Source: Collinsella sp. (GTDB lineage: Bacteria; Actinomycetota; Coriobacteriia; Coriobacteriales; Coriobacteriaceae). From it: a DNA stretch of 64,000 nt. The translations under genes and the position numbers were made by a program. The stretch is from assembly GCA_019419525.1 (NCBI GenBank), contig DXZU01000010.1, forward strand, positions 3,721-67,720, read 5' to 3'. Below are positions 1 to 9,522 of this stretch, piece after piece; within the stretch, counting starts at the first letter, position 1; each line of letters starts with the position of its first letter. Below the pieces are notes generated by a model that saw only the letters and a program-made list of their open reading frames with translations, was not told the DNA's origin and did not search any database.

Positions 1-1
1 C

Positions 2-700
2 GAGGAGATCGGCCACGGAGCCGAGCTGTTGGATATCGATGCCTTTGGCTGCAAGTACGCCTACACGGTCGACGGCGGCCCCATCGGCGAGCTGGAGTGG
101 GAGTGCTTTAACGCCGCCGAGGCGACCGTCCGCTTTGAGGGCCAGTCCATCCACCCGGGCGACGCCAAGGGCCGTATGGTCAACGCAGGCAATCTGTTCT
201 GCGACTTCAACGCGTTGCTCCCCTACGCGCAGCGCCCGGAGTATACGGAAGGCTACGAGGGCTTTTATCACCTTGAGGGTGTATCTGCAACCGTCGATCA
301 CGCCACAGCGCGCTATATCGTCCGCGACCATGACGCCGCCAAGTTCCAGCAGAAACTCGACCTTATTGATGCCGCCGCCTCGATGCTCAACCAGCGTCTG
401 GGTGAGGAGCGTGTGACGGTCGAGATTAAGCAGCAGTATCGAAATATGGCCGAGATCGTTCGTGACTATCCCGAGCTTATTGATGTTGCCAAGGAAGCCT
501 ACCTTGCCTGCGGCGTTGAGCCCCAAGTGCTGCCGATTCGCGGCGGCACCGACGGCGCTCAGCTGTCGTTCCGCGGTCTGCCCTGCCCCAACCTTTCCAC
601 CGGCGGCTATTGCTACCACGGCGTCAACGAGTTCGTCCCGGTCAGTTCGCTCGTCAAGATGACCGACGTCCTGCAGGAGCTCGTCGCCTGTTTCGCATAA
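2..700 (+). CDS. pepT: Peptidase T, C-terminal part (5' end outside window)
   Basis: This is the last 232 residues of a tripeptide aminopeptidase of the M20B family, a cytosolic zinc enzyme that removes the N-terminal residue of tripeptides. The reading frame is open from the window edge, so the gene begins upstream. The first visible residues, EEIGHGAE, match the PepT catalytic/metal Glu region, followed by YTVDGGPIGELE with the metal Asp and by the dimerisation (lid) domain containing HPGDAKGRMVNA. The C-terminal STGGYCYHGVNEFVPV carries the last zinc-ligand His region. The gene ends at a TAA followed 27 bp later by a clear intrinsic terminator. The family assignment is firm; only the N-terminal half is missing. 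Confidence 0.93.
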   Translation, partial: EEIGHGAELLDIDAFGCKYAYTVDGGPIGELEWECFNAAEATVRFEGQSIHPGDAKGRMVNAGNLFCDFNALLPYAQRPEYTEGYEGFYHLEGVSATVDHATARYIVRDHDAAKFQQKLDLIDAAASMLNQRLGEERVTVEIKQQYRNMAEIVRDYPELIDVAKEAYLACGVEPQVLPIRGGTDGAQLSFRGLPCPNLSTGGYCYHGVNEFVPVSSLVKMTDVLQELVACFA

Positions 701-726
701 GCCTGGCTGCATAAGCCCAAAAGACG

Positions 727-765
727 AATCGCCCCGTCCTCAACCAAGAACGGGGCGATTTTTTT
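727..765 (+). terminator. Intrinsic terminator after pepT
   Basis: An 11 bp perfect stem (AATCGCCCCGT at 727-737 pairing with ACGGGGCGATT at 750-760) is followed directly by five further T residues. It sits 27 bp after the pepT stop and points in the same direction. Confidence 0.93.
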
Positions 766-885
766 GCTGCAATGAGAACAGGTTGACGCACGCCAGCCTC
801 TTAACGCAAGGAGTGTCCCAAACTGCCGGCACAAAAGGAACGTCCCCAAGTGCCGCAAAATGACGACATCCACTCTCGCTTTGTA

Positions 886-957
886 GGTAGTCATTGGGGA
901 GGTTCTTGTTTGACTAGTCGTTTAAAAACGTCCCCAATGACTACCCAACGACTAGTC
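886..957. repeat. Interleaved inverted repeats in the pepT-LCP gap
   Basis: GGTAGTCATTGGGGA (886-900) is perfectly inverted at 931-945, and GACTAGTCG (912-920) is inverted at 949-957, so the arms run A-B-A'-B' in a pseudoknot-like order. The TCCCCAATGACT arm recurs beside the other copies of the structured element (near 16471 and 22458). The stretch 766-885 holds only short CGTCCCCAA-type fragments and no gene. Confidence 0.7.
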
Positions 958-961
958 CGGA

Positions 962-1136
962 CCAAGGCAACGCCGATGTTTTGGCAACGACAGCGAAAAC
1001 CCGCCAGAGCGAGCAAGGTGCCTTGAAACGAGGCGGCATTGATCTTTTGATCATGCCGCCGAAGTTGAAAGGCAGATTGCCGCTCTGGCGGGTTTGCAGC
1101 GTCAACTGGTTACGCGGGCTGGTAAGCCCGCGTAAC
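962..1136 (-). repeat. Structured 3'-end element, copy 1
   Basis: On the minus strand this element begins one base after the stop of the LCP gene. It contains, in minus-strand order, a hairpin with GTTACGCGGGCT arms (1109-1136), the conserved GACGCTGC word, and a 14 bp outer stem (998-1011 with 1081-1094). The outer stem encloses an inner hairpin (1032-1060) with one bulged base and a four-base loop. The conserved word TTGCCAAAACATCG and a CCTTGG end follow. The same order of parts occurs at 16503 and 22471 with compensatory stem changes, so a transcribed RNA structure (3' UTR, terminator or small RNA) is likely. No product is known to me. Confidence 0.7.
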
Positions 1137-1137
1137 C

Positions 1138-2373
1138 CTAATAGTTGGCTTCGTAGCCGTTGCCGTCGCCGGTGGGCTCTTCGTAGTAGTCCGAATCGCT
1201 CGAATCGCTTGAGTCATCGGAATCGTCAGAGCTGACCGATGAGGTTGCGGTACCGTTTGCGTAATCGTCAGACGTGTTGTTGTTCAGGTCGCCGATCGTA
1301 GAGCTGGAACCGTCGGAAAGACCCATGGTGTTGGGACCCTTGGGATCCTTGCCAGCATCGACGCGCTCCATCATTTCCTTGAGCTCGTCCTCGTAGACAA
1401 AGACGTAGCTCACACCGTCGATCATGGTGCTGTCGTCGGCGTACGAGGGCAGGTTGGCCGAGTAGATACCGTCGACATCCATACCGCGCATGGCGTTGAC
1501 CGTAGCCACGATATCCTGAACGCTCATATCGGTTACGAGCATATCGGACAGCGAATTAACCAGGCCAAAGATCTTCGTGGCATCGAAGTTATTGAGAATC
1601 TGGTTGGCAAGGGCGCCAAGCACCTGACGCTGGTGGCGCATGCGTGTGTAATCGCCGTCGGCATAGGTGTAGCGGCAGCGGGCATAGGTAAGGGCGGTGG
1701 CACCGTCCATATGCTGCTGGCCAGCGGTAATCTTAATATCCAGGTGCTCGGGGTCGTCAACATCATCGGTTGCGTTAATGTCGATACCGCCAACCGAATC
1801 AATCAGCGCCTGCATTCCGTCGAAGCTGACCTCGGCATAGTGGGAAATCTGAACACCGCACAGCTCGTTGACCGCCTCGACCATGGCCTCGGCGCCGCCA
1901 ACGGTATGGCAGGCGTTGATCTTCATGGTCTCGCCCTTGTACTCGACCTTGGTGTCGCGCGGAACGGAAATGAGCGTCGCCTGCTTTTGCGTGGGGTCGA
2001 TGCGTGCCAGGATAATCGAGTCGGCACGATACGTATCCTCGCCCGGACGGCCGTCGGTGCCAAGAAGCAGCACGTAGAACGGATCCTTTGCCTCATCGGT
2101 GTCAACCAGAACCCGACGCAGATTGTCAGTAATGACATTAGAATCGCCGAGCTTGCCCATAATGGTGGCAAACCACAGGCCGGCAGCGGTAGTGGCACTC
2201 AGCAGCACGCCAAGCACGACAATGAGCGCGACGTGACGAATCGTGTGGCTACGACGACGTTGGCGAGCGCGCTCGGAATAGCGAGCCACGTTATCGCGAC
2301 TGTAGATCTTGGCCTGCGCACCAGTTGAGGGTCTTCGGGTGGTGGTATCCGCGAGGGGCTTTTTATTAAACAT
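1138..2373 (-). CDS. LCP (LytR-CpsA-Psr) family cell-wall polymer ligase
   Basis: The 411-residue protein has a basic cytoplasmic N-terminus, one membrane helix at about residues 45-70, and an extracellular LCP domain starting at DPFYVLLLGTDGR, with RADSIILARIDP and SVPRDTKV. LCP enzymes transfer lipid-linked glycopolymers to peptidoglycan outside the membrane. The C-terminus is a low-complexity Ser/Asp tail ending in acidic and Tyr residues, probably a flexible surface tail. I chose the ATG at 2373 because AGG lies six bases before it; a TTG two codons upstream has no room for a ribosome-binding site. It follows murA by 12 bp, so the two cell-wall genes are probably co-transcribed. The acceptor polymer is unknown. 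Confidence 0.88.
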   Translation of the reverse strand: MFNKKPLADTTTRRPSTGAQAKIYSRDNVARYSERARQRRRSHTIRHVALIVVLGVLLSATTAAGLWFATIMGKLGDSNVITDNLRRVLVDTDEAKDPFYVLLLGTDGRPGEDTYRADSIILARIDPTQKQATLISVPRDTKVEYKGETMKINACHTVGGAEAMVEAVNELCGVQISHYAEVSFDGMQALIDSVGGIDINATDDVDDPEHLDIKITAGQQHMDGATALTYARCRYTYADGDYTRMRHQRQVLGALANQILNNFDATKIFGLVNSLSDMLVTDMSVQDIVATVNAMRGMDVDGIYSANLPSYADDSTMIDGVSYVFVYEDELKEMMERVDAGKDPKGPNTMGLSDGSSSTIGDLNNNTSDDYANGTATSSVSSDDSDDSSDSSDSDYYEEPTGDGNGYEANY

Positions 2374-2385
2374 AGGCAACCTGTA

Positions 2386-3669
2386 TTAGTAGATGACGGG
2401 ATCGGGGACGGTAGCATGCTCGACATGCGCGCCAAGCGCCTGCAGCTTATCGACAAACTGCTCGTAGCCGCGCTTGATGTGATGGATAGCCGAAACCTCG
2501 GTCGTCCCGTCGGCGATCAAGCCCGCTATGACGAGGGCCGCTCCGCCGCGCAGATCGGGCGAGGTAACCTGTGCACCCGAGAAGCCCTTGACGCCATGAA
2601 TCATGGCATGATGGCTCTCGATACGAATGTCGGCACCCATGCGCACCAGCTCAGAGGCAAACATAAAGCGATTCTCGAAGATGTTTTCGGTAATAACAGA
2701 ACTGCCGTCGGCAAGGGCGGAGAGCACCATAATCTGCGCCTGCATGTCGGTCGGGAAACCGGGGAACGGAAGCGTCTGGATGTCGACCGGCTTGATACGC
2801 TCGGCACGGTTCACATGGACGCCATCCTCGACGCGCTCGCAGTCGATACCCATGAGCTCCATCTTCTTGAGCACCATGCCCAAGTGAATGGGGCAAAAGC
2901 CCGTGACATCGACACCGCGATCGTCGGCCATCAACGCACCGGCAACGATAAAGGTACCGGCCTCGATGCGGTCGCCCACCACGCGATGGGTAACGGGATG
3001 GAGCTCTTCCACGCCTTCGATAGTCACGACGGGCGTACCGGCGCCAACAATCTTGGCGCCCATCTCGTTGAGCATGTTAGCGAGATCGACGATCTCGGGC
3101 TCGCGGGCGGCATTGTCGATAACCGTGGTGCCCTGTGCGCGCACAGAGGCCATGATGAGGTTCTCGGTCGCACCGACGCTGGCGAACTCGAGCGTGACGG
3201 TGGTACCGCGCAGACCTTGGGGCGCATTAGCGTTGATGTAACCGTGGGCGGTATCGAACTCAACGCCCAGGGCCTCAAGACCAAGAATATGCATATCGAT
3301 CTTGCGAGCACCCAGGTTGCAGCCGCCCGGCATGGCAATTTTGGCGCGATGGAAGCGGCCCAGCAGGGGTCCCATGACGGCGGTGGAAGCGCGCATCTTG
3401 GCAACGAGCTCGTAGGGGGCCTCCCATGAATCGACCTGAGAGGTATCAATCTCGAGCGTGTGCTCGTCGAGAACATCGATCGTAGCGCCCATGCCCTTGA
3501 GCACCTTGCCCATCACGTGGACATCGGAAATATCGGGCACGTTCTGCAGCGTCGTCTTGCCCGGTGCCAGAAGCGTTGCCGCCATGAGTTTGAGCGCGGA
3601 GTTCTTGGCGCCCGAGACGGGCACGGAGCCTCCGATGGCGTGGCCACCCTCAACGCGGATAATATCCAA
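2386..3669 (-). CDS. murA: UDP-N-acetylglucosamine 1-carboxyvinyltransferase
   Basis: MurA transfers enolpyruvate from PEP to UDP-GlcNAc, the first committed step of peptidoglycan synthesis in the cytosol. The 427 residues match the usual length. SGAKNSAL (Lys22/Asn23 region) binds substrate, and the fosfomycin-target loop is intact as MPGGCNLGAR with Cys117. The start is TTG at 3669, preceded by GAAAGGG at suitable spacing; no better in-frame start exists. The gene follows the ATP synthase operon and precedes the LCP gene. A terminator hairpin lies just before its ribosome-binding site, so murA may depend on readthrough or on its own promoter. Confidence 0.96.
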   Translation of the reverse strand: MDIIRVEGGHAIGGSVPVSGAKNSALKLMAATLLAPGKTTLQNVPDISDVHVMGKVLKGMGATIDVLDEHTLEIDTSQVDSWEAPYELVAKMRASTAVMGPLLGRFHRAKIAMPGGCNLGARKIDMHILGLEALGVEFDTAHGYINANAPQGLRGTTVTLEFASVGATENLIMASVRAQGTTVIDNAAREPEIVDLANMLNEMGAKIVGAGTPVVTIEGVEELHPVTHRVVGDRIEAGTFIVAGALMADDRGVDVTGFCPIHLGMVLKKMELMGIDCERVEDGVHVNRAERIKPVDIQTLPFPGFPTDMQAQIMVLSALADGSSVITENIFENRFMFASELVRMGADIRIESHHAMIHGVKGFSGAQVTSPDLRGGAALVIAGLIADGTTEVSAIHHIKRGYEQFVDKLQALGAHVEHATVPDPVIY

Positions 3670-3683
3670 GGTCTACCCTTTCA

Positions 3684-3720
3684 AAAAGCATGCCCGGGGT
3701 GGCTGGGCCATCCCGGGCAT
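3684..3720 (-). terminator. Intrinsic terminator between atpC and murA
   Basis: On the minus strand a 13-base arm (3708-3720) pairs with 3690-3702 around a five-base loop, with one imperfect position, and is followed by CTTTTT. It closes the atp operon. The T tract is only about 15 bases upstream of the murA start and abuts its ribosome-binding site. Confidence 0.85.
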
Positions 3721-3757
3721 GATGTGTTCGCAAATGGTCGAACGCTAAATCGTTTGA

Positions 3758-4150
3758 CTATTGGGCAAGCTTGAGCTTACACCATGCGATTTCATTATAG
3801 AGGTAGGCGCGGCGTGCATCATCCTCCGACAAATTACCCAGCTTCTCTTCAAAACCTTGAATATCAGCTTTAAGCTTGTCGGCATCGACAGTCGCCAAAT
3901 CGCAAGCGCGCTCGGCGAGAACGGTCACGACATCGTCCGCAACCTGGGCATAACCGCCGGCCACGGCAAACGTGTGGTCGACAGTGCCCATGGCCTTATC
4001 GGAAACGCGAACGTAGCCGCGGTCGATCGTGCAAATCTCGCTGGAGTGAGCAGGCAGGACGCCAAACTCGCCATCCGTGGACGGAATCGACACAAACGCA
4101 GCGTCGCCCTCATAGGCGCAGCTCACGGGGCACACGATGCGGATACGCAT
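3758..4150 (-). CDS. atpC: F1Fo ATP synthase epsilon subunit
   Basis: Epsilon is part of the central stalk and regulates F1. The 130 residues give the normal size. An N-terminal beta-sandwich carries the typical STDGEFGVLPAHS stretch and a GGYAQV turn, followed by a helical hairpin with many Asp, Lys and Glu residues. It is the last gene of the atp operon, three bases after atpD, and is followed by a strong hairpin terminator. Confidence 0.95.
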   Translation of the reverse strand: MRIRIVCPVSCAYEGDAAFVSIPSTDGEFGVLPAHSSEICTIDRGYVRVSDKAMGTVDHTFAVAGGYAQVADDVVTVLAERACDLATVDADKLKADIQGFEEKLGNLSEDDARRAYLYNEIAWCKLKLAQ

Positions 4151-4153
4151 AAC

Positions 4154-5607
<1,454 letters not shown>

Positions 5608-5608
<1 letters not shown>

Positions 5609-6516
5609 TACTGTTCCTCCAATGCTGAGGCTCCGCCGACGATCTCGTTAATCTCGGTCGTGATCGAAGCCTGGCGCACGCGACTATACGTGCGGGTAAG
5701 GGTCGAGATGATCGCGGTGGCGTTTTCCGTCGCGGAGTGCATGGCCTTGCGGCGTGCACCCTGCTCGGCAGCCGCCGAATCGATCAGGGCCTGGTAGATG
5801 ACCGTCAGGATGTAAGACGGCACAAGCTTGCCGAGAACATGCTCGGGAGAGGGCACGAACTCGAACGTGGACGAGATGCGCTTAGGGGCGTCGGTCTCGT
5901 TCTTACGCGGACCGTGGGCCATAGCGATCATCTCGGGGTCGAGCGGCAACAGATGCTCGACGCGAAGCTCCTGATCCACGCGGTTCTTGGCGTGGTGGTA
6001 GACAAGCTCGACACGGTCAAGCTCACCGGCACGATACGCATCGCAGATATGAGAGGAGATCATGCGGGCCTGATTGAAATCGGGCTCAGAGGAGTTGCCC
6101 TCAAAGTGCATGACAACGTTTGCGCGGTCACGGAAATACGTGGCCGGCTTACGCCCGCACGCGATGATCTCGCACTCGATGCCGTCGTTCGCCCAAGAAG
6201 CGGCGAGCTTTTCGGCCGTGCGCTCCACCGTCGTATTGAAACCGCCGGCAAGGCCGCGGTCCGAGGCAATAACGACAATCAGGCCATGCTTGACGCTCTC
6301 ATGCTTCTGCAGCATGGGATCGGTGCCCGAACAGGAGGCGTCGCCGGCGACCGTCAACATGACGTCGGTCAGCGCCTCCTTATAGGGCTCGGCCTGCTTG
6401 GAGCGATCGAGGGCACGACGGATCTTGGCCGTAGAGACCATCTCCATCGTGCGCGTGATCTGCTTGGTCGTGGTAACCGAGGAGATTCGCTTCTTAATGT
6501 CGCGAAGGTTAGCCAT
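5608..6516 (-). CDS. atpG: F1Fo ATP synthase gamma subunit
   Basis: Gamma is the rotating central shaft. The 302 residues begin with MANLRDIKKRISSV and TKQITRTMEMVSTAK, the typical N-terminal helix, and end with the matching C-terminal helix (QASITTEINEIVGGASAL). It lies five bases after atpA and overlaps atpD by one base. Confidence 0.97.
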
Positions 6517-6521
6517 GGGGC

Positions 6522-8120
6522 TTAGTTCTCCTCTGATCCAGAAACATCCGAATGGTGCTTGGCCATGAACTGCTGCTTGAAGTCGCCGATGACGCGCAAG
6601 AGCTCAGCCTTGGTGTCATCATCGATCTTCTTGGCGCGAACCTTGTCGAGCAGCGAGCCAAAGCCATTGTCCATGTACTCGATGAGCTCGGCACGGAAGG
6701 GCAGCACGTCGGCGATCTCCAGGTCATCCAGGAAGCCCTCGTTGCCAGCGAACAGCGTAACGATCTGCTCGCCAACCTCAAACGGCTTGTAACGCGGCTG
6801 CTTCAGGAGCTCGGTCATGCGAGCACCATGGGTCAGCTGCTTTTGCGTGGCCTCGTCGAGGTCGGAGCCGAACTGCGTGAAGCCGGCGAGCTCCTGGTAC
6901 GAAGCAAGGTCCAGACGGAGGTTGCCGGCGACCTGCTTCATGGCCTTGGTCTGCGCATCGCCACCGACGCGGGACACGGAGATGCCCACGTCGACTGCCG
7001 GGCGCTGACCCTGGAAGAAGAGCTCGGACTGCAGGTAGATCTGACCATCGGTAATGGAAATGACGTTGGTCGGAATGTAGGCCGAGACGTCGCCGTCCTG
7101 GGTCTCGATGATCGGCAGTGCCGTCATGGAGCCGTAACCGTTCTTCTTGGACATCTTGACGGCACGCTCGAGCAGACGAGAGTGCAGGTAGAAGATGTCG
7201 CCAGGATAGGCCTCGCGTCCGGGCGGACGATGCAGCGTCAGCGACATCTGACGGTAGGCCACAGCCTGCTTGGACAGGTCGTCGTAGATGACGAGCACGT
7301 GGCCGCCGGGGTTGGTCTCGCTGGCGGGCTTGCCGTCCTCGCCGTTGTACATGAAGAACTCGCCGATAGCGGCACCGGCCATAGGCGCGATGTACTGCAT
7401 AGGGGCGGAATCGGCAGCGGTGGCCGAAACGATGATGGTGTAGTCGAGCGCACCGTGCTGAGCGAGGGTCTCGCGGATGTTGGCAACCGTGGAGGCCTTC
7501 TGGCCGATGGCGACATAGATGCAGACCATGCCCTTGCCGCGCTGGTTGAGGATAGCGTCGATGGCGATGGCGGTCTTACCGGTCTTACGGTCGCCGATAA
7601 TGAGCTCACGCTGACCGCGGCCAATAGGCACCATGGAGTCGATAGCGAGCAGACCGGTCTGAACCGGCTCGCACACCGGGGTACGATCGATGACGCCGGG
7701 AGCCTTGAACTCGATGGGGCGACGGTGCGTGGCGACGATGTCGCCCAGGCCGTCGATGGGCTGGCCGAGCGGATTGACGACGCGGCCGAGCATGGCACGG
7801 CTCACGGGGATATCCATAATGCGGCCAGTGGTGCGGCACTCGTCGCCTTCCTTGATGGAGTCGACGGCACCGAACAGAACGGCGCCGACCTCGTCACGGT
7901 CAAGGTTCTGGGCAAGGCCGAAGACGGTCTCACCGGTATCGGAGCTCTTGAACTCCAGAAGCTCGCCTGCCATGGCGCTCTTGAGGCCGGAGACGCGCGC
8001 GATGCCGTCGCCTACCTCGTCGACCGTTGAAACCTCATGCGTATCGACCGTCGCGGAGAGGCTCGTGAGCTGCTCCTGCAGTTTCTTGGCGATATCCTGG
8101 GCATTGAGGGTTTCGGACAT
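6522..8120 (-). CDS. atpA: F1Fo ATP synthase alpha subunit
   Basis: This is the non-catalytic nucleotide-binding subunit of F1 (532 residues). It contains the P-loop GDRKTGKT at about residue 172, the adjacent AIDAILNQ, and the arginine-finger region SISVSRVGGDAQ. The N-terminal crown domain has VSTVDEVGDGIARVSGL. The start ATG overlaps the atpH stop (TAATG), indicating coupling. The C-terminus is somewhat longer than the minimum and ends in a polar tail. Confidence 0.98.
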   Translation of the reverse strand: MSETLNAQDIAKKLQEQLTSLSATVDTHEVSTVDEVGDGIARVSGLKSAMAGELLEFKSSDTGETVFGLAQNLDRDEVGAVLFGAVDSIKEGDECRTTGRIMDIPVSRAMLGRVVNPLGQPIDGLGDIVATHRRPIEFKAPGVIDRTPVCEPVQTGLLAIDSMVPIGRGQRELIIGDRKTGKTAIAIDAILNQRGKGMVCIYVAIGQKASTVANIRETLAQHGALDYTIIVSATAADSAPMQYIAPMAGAAIGEFFMYNGEDGKPASETNPGGHVLVIYDDLSKQAVAYRQMSLTLHRPPGREAYPGDIFYLHSRLLERAVKMSKKNGYGSMTALPIIETQDGDVSAYIPTNVISITDGQIYLQSELFFQGQRPAVDVGISVSRVGGDAQTKAMKQVAGNLRLDLASYQELAGFTQFGSDLDEATQKQLTHGARMTELLKQPRYKPFEVGEQIVTLFAGNEGFLDDLEIADVLPFRAELIEYMDNGFGSLLDKVRAKKIDDDTKAELLRVIGDFKQQFMAKHHSDVSGSEEN

Positions 8121-8596
8121 TAGGCTTCACCTCCGTACGAATTAGCAGAGTTTGCGAGGGTCTCCTGCGCGATGCGCAGCTGCGTCTTGACGGAAATATC
8201 ACGACGCTCGCCGCGGGCCTCGAGCACCAGGCCGCCCACGATAGACGGGTCGACCCGCTCGATAAGGAATACCTTGCGGCCGAAGTCCTGCTCGCATTTC
8301 TTAGTGATGGTTTGACGCAGCTCGTCGTCGAGCGGGATCGCCGTGGTGACGGTCACGCCCACTACATCCTCGTCTTCCTCGGCAACATACTTAAAGGCAG
8401 CTGCCACCTTGGGAAGAAGGTCGAGCTGGTCGCGCTTGGACATGGTGTCGAGCACGGCGATGATCTCGGGGCTGGCAGAAGCCAAGCGCTCGATCATCTC
8501 GAGGTCCTCGAACACATGGTTCTCGGCCTTAGCGGCTTCCAGAAGGGAGCGCGCGTAGGTCTCGAGCACCTTGTCCTGATAGCGGCTAGTCGGCAT
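8120..8596 (-). CDS. atpH: F1Fo ATP synthase delta subunit
   Basis: Delta joins F1 to the peripheral stalk. The 158 residues have the usual N-terminal helical bundle (YARSLLEAAKAEN) and the C-terminal motif DPSIVGGLVLEARGERRDISVKTQL, which is diagnostic of the family. It overlaps the end of atpF by 11 bases and the start of atpA by one base. Confidence 0.96.
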   Translation of the reverse strand: MPTSRYQDKVLETYARSLLEAAKAENHVFEDLEMIERLASASPEIIAVLDTMSKRDQLDLLPKVAAAFKYVAEEDEDVVGVTVTTAIPLDDELRQTITKKCEQDFGRKVFLIERVDPSIVGGLVLEARGERRDISVKTQLRIAQETLANSANSYGGEA

Positions 8597-9188
8597 TCAG
8601 GCTACCTGCTTCCTGGATGTAGCGCTCGATGAGCTTCTTCTGCTCGGCATCGTCCTCGAGTGCCTCGCCTACGATCTTGGTGGCGACGGCAACGGACAGG
8701 TCGGCGATGGAGCTCGCGGCACCGGCGTAAATGGACTTGCGCTCGTCCTCGACGGTCGTATGGGCCTTGGCGATGATCTCCTCGGCCTCCTTGTGAGCAG
8801 CCTCGATGATACGGGCGCGCTCGGACTCGGCGTCCTTACGGGCCTCGAGAACGATGTCGGCAGCCTGACGACGGGCGTCGGTGACGATCGAGTCGGACTC
8901 AGCGCGCTTGGCGATAGCCTCCTGCTTGGTCTTCTCGGCCTCGTCGAGGCTCTCCTCGATCTTCTTGCCGCGCTCCTCCATGGTTTTCATGATGCCCGGC
9001 AGGGCGACCTTGGCCAGCACGATCCAGATAATCAGGAAGGCGATAAGCGCCGGGATGAACTCCGCCATCTTAGGGATGAGGATGTCCGCACCGGCAGCGC
9101 CGTCCTCAGCGAACGCGGAAACCGGCATGAGCAGCGCGGCCGCGGACGCGGAGAGTGCGATCGCGCTCTTCTGGGATGAAAGATTCAT
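8586..9188 (-). CDS. atpF: F1Fo ATP synthase b subunit
   Basis: This is the peripheral stalk subunit. The 200 residues start with a hydrophobic, signal-like segment ending in SAFAED at about residue 29. A membrane helix at about 40-62 (FIPALIAFLIIWIVLAKVAL) and a long charged coiled coil follow. The N-terminal extension upstream of the normal membrane anchor makes the protein longer than the E. coli b subunit; a cleaved leader is known for some actinobacterial b subunits but is not provable here. Start ATG with GGAG eight bases upstream. Confidence 0.95.
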   Translation of the reverse strand: MNLSSQKSAIALSASAAALLMPVSAFAEDGAAGADILIPKMAEFIPALIAFLIIWIVLAKVALPGIMKTMEERGKKIEESLDEAEKTKQEAIAKRAESDSIVTDARRQAADIVLEARKDAESERARIIEAAHKEAEEIIAKAHTTVEDERKSIYAGAASSIADLSVAVATKIVGEALEDDAEQKKLIERYIQEAGSLNAD

Positions 9189-9203
9189 ACTTGACGCTCC
9201 GTG

Positions 9204-9398
9204 CTATTTAACGATCAGCGCGACAACGAAGCCGATCAGAGCCAGAGCCTCGCCGAAGGCGGAGCCCATGATGAAGACGGTGAACACGCGGCCCTGGACC
9301 TCAGGCTGACGGGCCATAGCACCCGTAGCACCCAGAGCAGACAGGCCGATAGCAAGACCAGCGCCGATAACACCGAGACCGTAACCGATAACTCCCAC
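9204..9398 (-). CDS. atpE: F1Fo ATP synthase c subunit (proton-type ring)
   Basis: The 64-residue hairpin of two membrane helices is joined by the invariant RQPE loop and has the ion-binding carboxylate at Glu50 (GSAFGEALAL). The start is GTG, preceded by an excellent AAAGGAGG. The Gln in helix 1 and the Ser-Thr pair after the Glu that mark Na+-type rings are absent: Ile and Ala-Leu occupy those positions when aligned from RQPE. I therefore infer H+ coupling. The protein is short for the family but complete. Confidence 0.95.
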   Translation of the reverse strand: MGVIGYGLGVIGAGLAIGLSALGATGAMARQPEVQGRVFTVFIMGSAFGEALALIGFVVALIVK

Positions 9399-9522
9399 GA
9401 TTCCTCCTTTGTCGTGCGTGTCTTATTTCACGCAGGATAACCTTTTTTATAACTGCCGGGCTCCATGGGTACGGGCACCGGCGATTTAACGAATTGCTTA
9501 CCTTTAAGGCGCGAGCGGAAGG

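Noticed and set aside
6552..8030. Long plus-strand open frame opposite atpA
   Set aside because: It is an antisense shadow of a highly conserved gene; its Leu/Val/Gly/Asp/His-rich repetitive sequence fits reversed codons.
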